A stretch of DNA of 64,000 nt. It comes from Candidatus Pacearchaeota archaeon. Its GTDB lineage: Archaea; Nanobdellota; Nanobdellia; UBA10117; JAFCGA01. The first letter of the stretch is position 1. The number at the start of each line of letters is the position of its first letter. The stretch is from positions 1 to 64,000 of the forward strand of contig JAFCGA010000002.1 in the NCBI GenBank assembly GCA_017608345.1, read 5' to 3'. Under the pieces are notes generated by a model. That model had not been told where the DNA came from. It saw nothing but the letters and a program-made list of their open reading frames with translations, and did not search any database. A program made the translations under genes and the position numbers. Positions 40,149 to 47,831 of the stretch are shown piece by piece.

Positions 40149-40910
40149 GTGACAGTGAGTACCGTGTTTAAATTAAAACTAGATGATCCGAAGATTCTGA
40201 GCGGAAGCTTGTCGATTATATCAGATTTTATTACTGAGGCAACTTTTGCCATAACTAAAGATAGTATGGGCCTGATAGCAATGGATCCGTCTAACATATC
40301 AATGGTTATTTTGAATCTTCTTTCGTCAGCGTTTATTGAATATACAGTTGATTCTGATGAAGAAATAACAATTAATCTAGATATTCTTAATCAGGCACTG
40401 AAGCGTGCAAAATCTGGAGAAATTCTGACGCTGTCCAAAGAGAAGAATCAGCTAGAAATTACTGTAACTGGTAAATCTACGAAGAAATTTCATATTCCTC
40501 TACTTGAAAAAGAGAGCAGGGACAAGAAAATTCCTTCCCTTGAATTTAATACAGCTCTTGAATTGGACGCTAAAGAATTTAGAGAGTACATAGATGATGC
40601 AAGCATTGCCGGAGACGCGCTCACATTTAATGCTGTTGGAAATAAATTTAATTTGTCTGCAGGCGATACAGGCAGAAAAGCGAGCATTGAACTGAAAGAA
40701 GGAAGTGATGCTTTAATTAAACTCGAAATCAAAGAGCTTTCTAAATCTATCTATTCTGCAGAGTATTTGAAAAAGATGGCGAAGGCGTCTTCTCTAGCAG
40801 ATACAGTTCTTGTTCAGTTCAGCAAAGATTACCCTCTGCGCCTCGATTTCAAAGCACTAAACAAGATGCAGATGAGCTTTATATTAGCACCGAGAATTGA
40901 AAACAAATAG
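40149..40910 (+). CDS. pcn: DNA polymerase sliding clamp PCNA
   Basis: LIAMDPSNISMVILNLLSSAF...C-terminal YPLRLDFKALNKMQMSFILAPRIENK. Confidence 0.92.
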   Translation: MTVSTVFKLKLDDPKILSGSLSIISDFITEATFAITKDSMGLIAMDPSNISMVILNLLSSAFIEYTVDSDEEITINLDILNQALKRAKSGEILTLSKEKNQLEITVTGKSTKKFHIPLLEKESRDKKIPSLEFNTALELDAKEFREYIDDASIAGDALTFNAVGNKFNLSAGDTGRKASIELKEGSDALIKLEIKELSKSIYSAEYLKKMAKASSLADTVLVQFSKDYPLRLDFKALNKMQMSFILAPRIENK

Positions 40911-41057
40911 AAACTCCTTTAGAATTTCTATAATTCTTGCAAATATTCATTTGGTTTAGCAAGAACAAATAATAATCACTGCATGATGATAACCATCTAA
41001 CTAAAAACAGCCTACGGAACCGAATAACTTATAAAGGAGTAGTGTACTGTGTTTTTA

Positions 41058-41119
41058 GGTGAGATTCACCAGCTTTTGGTTAACAGAAGTTGGATTGAAC
41101 CCGCTGGTTTAATTTCACC
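41058..41119 (+). promoter_or_regulatory. Structured 5' leader upstream of MC1 gene
   Basis: Nested pairings GGTGA/TCACC, ACCAGC/GCTGGT and GGTT/AACC; TATA-like CTTATAAAGG about 25 bp upstream. Confidence 0.45.
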
Positions 41120-41140
41120 AACATTGAGAGGAAATAAGAA

Positions 41141-41431
41141 ATGGTAAAAAAGAGAAGAAGAACGACCGGAAGTGTAAGGTACTTTGTACTGCAGTCTAGT
41201 GGAAAAGATACATCCCATGTCTTTACAGGAAGACAGCCACGACAAGCAGCTTTGAAAGCAGCTACTCGAGGATTCACGAGCATTACTCTTCGAGAGCGCG
41301 GAAGAAAGAAGCTTCACATATTCAGTGGTAGCCGAAAGAAAGTTGGCGCTCCAGCAAACGCACCTGCTTGGATGCCAAGATCTATCTGGAAGGCAAACGT
41401 ACGAAAGAAGGGTATCAAACACCTTAAGTAA
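41141..41431 (+). CDS. Archaeal chromatin protein MC1 family
   Basis: HVFTGRQPRQAALKAATRGFTSITLRERGRKKLHIFSGSRKKVGAPANAPAWMP. Confidence 0.93.
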   Translation: MVKKRRRTTGSVRYFVLQSSGKDTSHVFTGRQPRQAALKAATRGFTSITLRERGRKKLHIFSGSRKKVGAPANAPAWMPRSIWKANVRKKGIKHLK

Positions 41432-41460
41432 TTTTTTAGAGAGGGTTTTTCCCTCGATTC

Positions 41461-42210
41461 TTATTTATTTTTTTGTAGTGCAAATACCCAGAATTTAGAA
41501 TCTTCTTTTGGTTCTGTGAATTGATAATTATCATATGCTCCGATAAGTTCGAAATTAGTTTGAGCAATAATTTCTTTTAATTCTTCTAGGGTATATGTTT
41601 TTATTAAGTTCTGTTCTTGGAATTCCCTTTCCTTAATCTTAGCTAATAATGTAACATATACTAAGGAGTGATCTTGCTCATCAAATTTTATAATCCATTT
41701 ATATTTTAGTCCATTAACTTTAGTAAACTCAGAACACTTAGCGAATTTCCGTTCGTAGTCAATTCTTGGTTTGACATCGAAAATAAAAATACCCTCGATA
41801 TTTAGCTGCTGATAAACTTCATTTAGGAAGCATATAAATTCCTCGCGGCGCAATATATGCGCCGTAGAAAAATCTAAACAAATTGCTGAATCAAACTTGT
41901 CAGCAAGCACTATATTATAAAAAGATTGGTTAAATAATTTAATATCCAGTTGATGCTTCTTGATTTTCTCTTCTGCAATGTTTAACATATTTTTTGAGAG
42001 GTCTATTCCCGTGACTCTGATTCCGTCTTTTGCGTATAATCTTGCATTATTGCAAGTTCCACATGCTAGATCCAATAATGAATTCGGAATAACGCCTTGC
42101 TGCCGCCAAATTTCTTCTATGAACGCCTTCCATTCGCTATATTTTGAGTATTTCTGTACTTTATCATAAAATTTGCTAAATAGTTCATACTGCTCGGATG
42201 TCTTAATCAT
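41461..42210 (-). CDS. Class I SAM methyltransferase
   Basis: SLLDLACGTCNNARLYAKDGIRVTGIDLSKNML. Confidence 0.9.
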   Translation of the reverse strand: MIKTSEQYELFSKFYDKVQKYSKYSEWKAFIEEIWRQQGVIPNSLLDLACGTCNNARLYAKDGIRVTGIDLSKNMLNIAEEKIKKHQLDIKLFNQSFYNIVLADKFDSAICLDFSTAHILRREEFICFLNEVYQQLNIEGIFIFDVKPRIDYERKFAKCSEFTKVNGLKYKWIIKFDEQDHSLVYVTLLAKIKEREFQEQNLIKTYTLEELKEIIAQTNFELIGAYDNYQFTEPKEDSKFWVFALQKNK

Positions 42211-42253
42211 GCTTCGAACAAGTCAAGAAAGGTTTTAAAATATTTATAGAATT

Positions 42254-42418
42254 AAGAGTATTCTCGCCAAGTAGCCATTTTCTTTTCCAGACAGGAACTA
42301 GTTCCTGTTGGCCAAGAGAATCTGCGATTCTCTCTGGCTTTGCGAAAGAAAAGAAACTAGGCATCTAAAGAAAAGAAAGCATATTGTTCGCTTCGCTCAA
42401 GAGTATTCTCGCCAAGTA
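42254..42418. mobile_element. Double-hairpin element E1 flanked by 20-bp direct repeats
   Basis: AAGAGTATTCTCGCCAAGTA at 42254-42273 and 42399-42418; double hairpin at 42287-42337. Confidence 0.65.
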
Positions 42419-42726
42419 TGTTTACACTTAGTGCATCTAAAAAATTCTGTCTCGGGCTCGTCAGATGCGCGAGTTTGCAAGGACCAATGGTAGGCTTTGC
42501 TGTTACCGCATTTTTCGCAAGGCTCTTCCAAGCTAATTGTCGCTAGAGTCTGTTCTTCACCTTCTGAAACTCCTTCACCCTTTTGCTCATTAAACATCTT
42601 CTCAGAAACTTTGATTCTGGCATGTTTCGTAGAGATTTTTTCATTACAGCGAGGGCATTTTACTACTTGCTTTCCATTCTCTGTTGCCGGTACAAGTATG
42701 CTCCCGCATTTATCACAAAAATTCAT
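42397..42726 (-). CDS. Transcription factor S (TFIIS/RPB9-like)
   Basis: MNFCDKCGSILVPA..KCPRC and C-terminal CEKCGNSKAYHWSLQTRASDEPETEFFRCTKCKHTWREYS. Confidence 0.95.
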   Translation of the reverse strand: MNFCDKCGSILVPATENGKQVVKCPRCNEKISTKHARIKVSEKMFNEQKGEGVSEGEEQTLATISLEEPCEKCGNSKAYHWSLQTRASDEPETEFFRCTKCKHTWREYS

Positions 42727-42805
42727 TCTGGCTCTTTCCGAGGAACGATTAATATTTAATACTTTCTAATTCAAACCCGCTAAAACTACTTTTTCTTTCT
42801 TGCAA

Positions 42806-42957
42806 CCAAGCGAACTCCGTTCGCGTGGCCAAGAGAAAGCTCGCTTTCTCTCTGGAGAAAGAAAATCTATGCTACCAAGCGGAATGAAATTCCGCGTGGC
42901 CAAGAGAAATCGAAGATTTCTCTCTGGAAAGAAAGAAGCATATTACTCACTGCGCTC
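42806..42957. repeat. Two tandem double-hairpin units (E2a, E2b) with AAGAAAGAAGCATATTACT..CGCTC tail
   Basis: CCAAGCGAACtccGTTCGCGTGGCCAAGAGAAAGCtcGCTTTCTCTCTGG and CCAAGCGGAATgaaATTCCGCGTGGCCAAGAGAAATCgaaGATTTCTCTCTGG. Confidence 0.8.
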
Positions 42958-43002
42958 GAAAATAAGCAATATTCTTAAAAACGCGCAAAGTAAGTATATT
43001 CT

Positions 43003-43899
43003 ATGCCAACGAATGTATCTGTTTATTATCTCAAGGCGGAGATGGGCTATCATGAAGCTAAGACTACGCAGGAAAAGCTCAAGGCTCTTAAGCACATGCT
43101 TTCTTTATCTCCTGGGCACAAAGGTGCTGAGAAGCTTAGAAAAGATATTAAAGAAAAAATAAGAAAATTAAAATATCTGAAGGAGAAGGAAAGAAAGCAA
43201 GTTAAGCGTTCTGGGCATTCGATAACTGTTAAGAAAGAAGGCGCAGCGCAGATTGTTTTTGTGGGGATTCCTAACTCTGGCAAATCGACTCTGCTTTCTA
43301 AATTATCTGGCAAATCTATTAAAATAGCAGAATATCCCTTTACTACAAAACTACCTGCTGTAAAAATGATTCCTTTTGGGGGAATTAAATTGCAAGGCGT
43401 TGAAATTCCAGCGCTTTACGAAAAAATCGAGGAAAATTCCCGCGGTCGCCAGATGCTAGCTATAATCCGAACCGCAGATTTCATAGTAGTTGTTGCAAAA
43501 GAGCGGAAGTATTTGCAGCCAGCAAAAGATATTCTAGCAGAAGTTGGAATTTACCTCGGAGCTAAAACGAAATACAGAGATGGATTTATCGAACATATTC
43601 CTTCCCTCGATGTTGTCGGAAAAGACTTTGATAATAAGAACTTGGTAAAGAAGATTTGGCTAAAGCAAGGAAAGATACGCGTTCAGACAAAAGCTCGCGG
43701 ACAGAAAGCTGCTAAGAAGCCGGTTATTTTGAAAGAAAGGGGAACAGTTGAGCAGCTAGCTAAAATAGTCCATAAAGATTTTATTAAGAAATTTCGGTAC
43801 GCTAAAGTCTGGGGTCCTTCTGCTCACTTTCCGGGCGAGAAAGTTGGCTTTGAGCATAAGTTGAAGGATAGGGACGTTGTTGAGTTGTTTATGAAATAA
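43003..43899 (+). CDS. DRG/Obg-family GTPase with TGS domain
   Basis: IVFVGIPNSGKSTLLSKLSGKSIKIAEYPFTTKLPAVKMIPFGGIKLQGVEIPALYE; C-terminal TGS-like WGPSAHFPGEKVGFEHKLKDRDVVELFMK. Confidence 0.9.
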   Translation: MPTNVSVYYLKAEMGYHEAKTTQEKLKALKHMLSLSPGHKGAEKLRKDIKEKIRKLKYLKEKERKQVKRSGHSITVKKEGAAQIVFVGIPNSGKSTLLSKLSGKSIKIAEYPFTTKLPAVKMIPFGGIKLQGVEIPALYEKIEENSRGRQMLAIIRTADFIVVVAKERKYLQPAKDILAEVGIYLGAKTKYRDGFIEHIPSLDVVGKDFDNKNLVKKIWLKQGKIRVQTKARGQKAAKKPVILKERGTVEQLAKIVHKDFIKKFRYAKVWGPSAHFPGEKVGFEHKLKDRDVVELFMK

Positions 43900-44395
43900 G
43901 ATATTTCTTTAATCGACGGATATGAAAATATTTCGCAGCATCATTTACTTCGAGAATCTTATCAAGTGAAAATGCCTTTGAAAAATCTCGCAGTTCATTA
44001 ATCTTATTGCGAGTCTTTCGTTTTTCTTTTATCTTCCCTCTGCGATTGAATCTAGCAATTCGCTGTTCTTTCCAAGCAGCTAGGACTTCTTGTTCTAATT
44101 GTTTCTTTAGATATGCTGATTTGTGAACTCCATATTGATTGAGATGATGTGCTTCGCATAGCGTTACTAAGTTCTTCGAGCTATGAACAAAATCTCGTTC
44201 AAAATATTTTACTTCAGTTGTGCGAGGGATTACGTGATGGACATTAAAATAAAACTCGAGAGATTCGTAACCCGCTACTCGACGAGCGTGTTTATTCCTA
44301 ACGCCGCAAGCTTGACAAGCGTACTTATCTTTTTCTCTTTGAGCATCTCTTATTTCTGCCCAGTTCTTAGGAAGTGGTTCATCTCCATAAGCCAT
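43889..44395 (-). CDS. HNH endonuclease-like protein
   Basis: CQACGVRNKHARR...FNVHHVIPRTTEV...NLVTLCEAHH. Confidence 0.85.
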   Translation of the reverse strand: MAYGDEPLPKNWAEIRDAQREKDKYACQACGVRNKHARRVAGYESLEFYFNVHHVIPRTTEVKYFERDFVHSSKNLVTLCEAHHLNQYGVHKSAYLKKQLEQEVLAAWKEQRIARFNRRGKIKEKRKTRNKINELRDFSKAFSLDKILEVNDAAKYFHIRRLKKYLIS

Positions 44396-44443
44396 ACGAA
44401 TATTACAAGCGTAAACTAATAAAAAGGATCGATTATCTGAAGT

Positions 44444-44893
44444 TTAGTCTATTATGTGAAAAATAGCAACTAAGGCCTCTGTTTTGTCCGCCTTGACTTC
44501 ATCGATGAACTCATATCCAAATAGAATTAAGTGATTGACATACTTAGGATCATACACAATAACTCCCTTTGATCTTTCAGTAGTTCTTCTTCTACGATGC
44601 CGATTAAACCATGTTTCATCGTAAAGATAAGTAAGATGCTCTGATTTTACATCAAGATTACTATACTTAAAGTCTATATCAGACTTAGGATCTCTGTCAG
44701 TTCCTGTTTTTTTAACAAGTTCAAATTGCCGCTCATCAAAGAAGCGATATAGTAACTGCGAGTTATAAAGATTTGAAACCTTCAATTTTTCTATAACTTG
44801 TTCTTGAAGACTGCCTATGCCTCTATTGGCATCTTCTTCTTTTATTTCAAATATATTCCTGTGATATAAGATTAGTTCAAGCTCAGGTGTCAT
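44444..44893 (-). CDS. Hypothetical protein
   Basis: Intact 149-aa ORF, no recognised motif. Confidence 0.5.
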   Translation of the reverse strand: MTPELELILYHRNIFEIKEEDANRGIGSLQEQVIEKLKVSNLYNSQLLYRFFDERQFELVKKTGTDRDPKSDIDFKYSNLDVKSEHLTYLYDETWFNRHRRRRTTERSKGVIVYDPKYVNHLILFGYEFIDEVKADKTEALVAIFHIID

Positions 44894-44954
44894 GTATTAC
44901 TCTTTAAAAGTTGTTTTAAAAACGTTTTGATTATAATAAGCTCTCAGTATAGTG

Positions 44955-45515
44955 TTATTTCTTCTCGAGCCCAACTAAATAAACCTCTTTGCTCTCCTTC
45001 CTAGAACTCTCCGGCTTAAATTTCTTAACCTCAGCAAACACTTTTTTCATCTTTCTAACTAATTCATTAGTCTCAGCACCTTCGAAGACCTTAACAACAA
45101 AAGCCCCATTTTTTCTTAAGAATTTCTGAGCAATTTCAAGGGCAATCTCAGCTAGAATTTCAGATTTTCCTTGGTCTAACTTACGAATCCCTGATGTTGA
45201 TGGTGCCATATCTGAGAGAACTACATTAAACTTGCCTCTTAACTTCTCAAGACATGTATCTTTAGTCAGATCACAAACAATTGATTTAACATTTTTAATT
45301 TCAGAAATTGATTTTAGATCTACTGCTATCCCTTTTGCTCCTAATTTCGAGCAGACTTGCGACCAAGAACCCGGCGCTGCTCCGAGATCTAGAACTTTGT
45401 ATCCTCTTTTAATTATTCTGTATTTCTTGTTTATTTCTAAAAGTTTGTAAGCTGCTCTAGATCGATAGCCTTCTGTTTTGGCTTTCTGGAAGTAGGAATC
45501 TTTTCGATTATACAT
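44955..45515 (-). CDS. rlmE: FtsJ/RlmE-type rRNA 2'-O-methyltransferase
   Basis: YFQKAKTEGYRSRAAYKLLEINKKYRIIKRGYKVLDLGAAPGSWSQV...VVLSDMAPSTSG. Confidence 0.95.
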   Translation of the reverse strand: MYNRKDSYFQKAKTEGYRSRAAYKLLEINKKYRIIKRGYKVLDLGAAPGSWSQVCSKLGAKGIAVDLKSISEIKNVKSIVCDLTKDTCLEKLRGKFNVVLSDMAPSTSGIRKLDQGKSEILAEIALEIAQKFLRKNGAFVVKVFEGAETNELVRKMKKVFAEVKKFKPESSRKESKEVYLVGLEKK

Positions 45516-46065
45516 CTTTTAATCCTTCAACAAATTTCCTGCAGAGTTCGTAATCTTTCTTAATCATCTTTCGAGACGTATCAAATTGCAGCTCCGAGAA
45601 AAAGTTTAGTAGCTTGTTAAGCGTTTTGATTATGAATTCATAAGATGTATTTTCTTTATACCTGTGTGCAATCGCTCGGGCAATACCTGCTGGCGTAAGT
45701 AGCCACATCTTATCCGCATCGTGTAATATCTTTCCTTCGAGTGAGGGCCTCTTAATTGTTTTAATAATTGAATGTGTATGACACATTATTGCTAGCTTAA
45801 CTTGCTCAATCTTCTTTGAAGGGTAGCCTTCTTTCTTCAGAAACTTTTCAGCAAGCTTTGCAGAATCTTCTGTATGGAATTTCTTACCCCGAGAAAAATC
45901 AATATCATGCAAGCGAGCAGCAATTTCCAAAATCTCCAGATCTGCTTCGAGAAGTTTTCCTAATTTCAGAGCGTGTTTTGTAACAAACTCATTATGAATC
46001 CAATTATATTCATCGTTATCATATTTGCTTTTTACGAATTTGTTAACCTTGGAAATGATTGTCAT
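45508..46065 (-). CDS. HD-domain phosphohydrolase
   Basis: EIAARLHDIDFSRGKKFHTEDSAKLAEKFL. Confidence 0.85.
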   Translation of the reverse strand: MTIISKVNKFVKSKYDNDEYNWIHNEFVTKHALKLGKLLEADLEILEIAARLHDIDFSRGKKFHTEDSAKLAEKFLKKEGYPSKKIEQVKLAIMCHTHSIIKTIKRPSLEGKILHDADKMWLLTPAGIARAIAHRYKENTSYEFIIKTLNKLLNFFSELQFDTSRKMIKKDYELCRKFVEGLKDV

Positions 46066-46112
46066 AGTAAAATATATTAGTTCAGATGTTAAAAGCTTAA
46101 TTATTCGGTGAT

Positions 46113-46493
46113 ATTATCGGAGGCAAACCAAAAGGATCAAACGCTGAACGGCAGCTAGTCAGTTTTTTCTGGGACACCGGAGAATGGTCTGCGCTAAGAA
46201 TTGCTGGCTCAGGTAGAATGAATTATCCTAGTCCAGATGTGCTAGCTAGCAACGGCGATAAGATATTAGCTATTGAATGCAAAGCTACAAAAAAAGAGCA
46301 CCAGTATTTTGATAAAGAACAGATAAACCAGCTAGTTCAATTCTCTGAAATGTTCGGCGCCGCACCGCTAATTGCTATTAAGTTTTCCTCAAAATGGAAT
46401 TTTTACGGATTGGCAGATTTAAAGCAAACTCCGTCTGGGCGGTTTGTGATAAAGAAGAACGCTGAAGGGAAGCCTTTTTCACAAATATTATAA
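46113..46493 (+). CDS. hjc: Holliday junction resolvase Hjc with ATT/ATC start (ORF track starts at 46218)
   Basis: IIGGKPKGSNAERQLVSFFWDTGEWSALRIAGSGR...PDVLASNGDKILAIECKATKKEHQY; no ATG/GTG/TTG after the upstream in-frame TAA at 46098. Confidence 0.82.
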   Translation: MIGGKPKGSNAERQLVSFFWDTGEWSALRIAGSGRMNYPSPDVLASNGDKILAIECKATKKEHQYFDKEQINQLVQFSEMFGAAPLIAIKFSSKWNFYGLADLKQTPSGRFVIKKNAEGKPFSQIL

Positions 46494-46515
46494 GCTCTCC
46501 TACTAACTGCAAAAC

Positions 46516-47235
46516 ATGTTTATTCAACTCCCGTCGATAAGTAATATCCTTATTTTTACACCAATCTTTTTTGCAGGAATTCTAGCTCTCGGAGCTTTTT
46601 CTGGCTGGTTAAAACTAAAGAAACGGATTAACACCGGGCATACAAGAAAACTATTTCATGTCGGAGTTTTCACTGCGGCTGCAATAGTCGGATTATTCTT
46701 TGGCTTTAAAGCAACACTGATCTTCGGAGGAGCAGCTGGAATTTATACGCTTTTAGCAATTCTTCTGGGAGACGGAAATCTTCTTTATGAGGGAATTGCT
46801 AGAGAAAAAGACAAGCCACATAGGACGCTTTACATAATAATTCCTTTTTTTGCAACAGCTATCGGAGGATTAGCTAGCAATTATTTCTTCAGCGCCTTTG
46901 CAGTTGCGGGATATTTGGTTGCTGGCTGGGGAGATGCAGCTGGCGAGATATTTGGAACTTGGTTTGGGAAGCACAAGTACTGCGTGCCAAGCATACTTAA
47001 GAAAGTGAAATGTCAGCGATCCATCGAAGGCAGCTTAGCGGTTTTCGTAATGACTTTTTTAATAATCGCAGTTTATATTTACAAAATAATGTCAATTAAA
47101 ACTTATTATATTTTTATTGTTGCGCTTGTCGCGGCAGCAGCAACAGCGATTATAGAAGCGATTTCACCTCACGGAGTAGATAATTTTACAACTCAGATCG
47201 CAGCAACAGCTGTTTGTTATTTTATGTTAATCTAG
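46516..47235 (+). CDS. CTP-transferase/dolichol kinase-like membrane protein
   Basis: GHTRKLFHVGVFTAAAIV...GWGDAAGEIFGTWFGKHKY. Confidence 0.8.
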   Translation: MFIQLPSISNILIFTPIFFAGILALGAFSGWLKLKKRINTGHTRKLFHVGVFTAAAIVGLFFGFKATLIFGGAAGIYTLLAILLGDGNLLYEGIAREKDKPHRTLYIIIPFFATAIGGLASNYFFSAFAVAGYLVAGWGDAAGEIFGTWFGKHKYCVPSILKKVKCQRSIEGSLAVFVMTFLIIAVYIYKIMSIKTYYIFIVALVAAAATAIIEAISPHGVDNFTTQIAATAVCYFMLI

Positions 47236-47694
47236 ATCAATCTGAGTAGTTTCTTTGCGAGTTTTAAGTGCTATGAACACGTCGATATCTGCGACCCCGT
47301 CAATCAAAGAAATCTTATGAGTTAGCTTATGTATATCTGCGATTGTTGGTGCCTTGATCTTTACAATGAGATCATAAGTTCCTTGTAGGACATGACACTC
47401 CTGCACATGATCCATTCGCGAGACTTGAATAGATATTCCTTCAGAACCCAGAGAGGTATTTGAGACTTTCTTAGCATCGATTAGAACAAAGGCGGTTATG
47501 TAGCTACCCAGATATTCATCATTTAGCACTGCTCTAAATGCTTTTATTATGCCTTCTTTCTTGTATTTCTTAAGGCGATTGTGGATAGTAGACATAGGCA
47601 CTCGAGTATGGTCAGAAAGAGTTCTGATTTTCTGAGAGCAATCTTTTTGTAGCTCTGCTAGCAATTTCTTATCCAGTTTATCGATTTTTTTCAT
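47227..47694 (-). CDS. Lrp/AsnC-family transcriptional regulator
   Basis: LDKKLLAELQKDCSQKIRTLSDHTRVPMSTIHNRLKKYKKEGII. Confidence 0.93.
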   Translation of the reverse strand: MKKIDKLDKKLLAELQKDCSQKIRTLSDHTRVPMSTIHNRLKKYKKEGIIKAFRAVLNDEYLGSYITAFVLIDAKKVSNTSLGSEGISIQVSRMDHVQECHVLQGTYDLIVKIKAPTIADIHKLTHKISLIDGVADIDVFIALKTRKETTQIDLD

Positions 47695-47831
47695 AGTATT
47701 AAAAAGAATGGATATATTCTTAAAGTTTCCGGAAATTTTCCAATATATCGTCGGTCTTTGGTTATTTTTATCAAAATTTTATGAATTACCTTATAAGATT
47801 TGCTTTTTTACAAACTATTAGGTGATAAATA

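Noticed and set aside
41066-41422. 118-aa minus-strand ORF
   Set aside because: Antisense to the strongly recognisable MC1 gene
42806-42957. Possible CRISPR array
   Set aside because: Units are palindromic double hairpins with variable stems, not identical direct repeats with unique spacers; no cas genes nearby
42800-43162. 120-aa ORF in track
   Set aside because: Runs through the hairpin repeats and then out of frame with the DRG-like GTPase; not supported as a protein
43889-44395. HNH protein as a homing endonuclease or defence effector
   Set aside because: Stand-alone HNH with no intron, intein or defence partners visible; kept as a plain CDS
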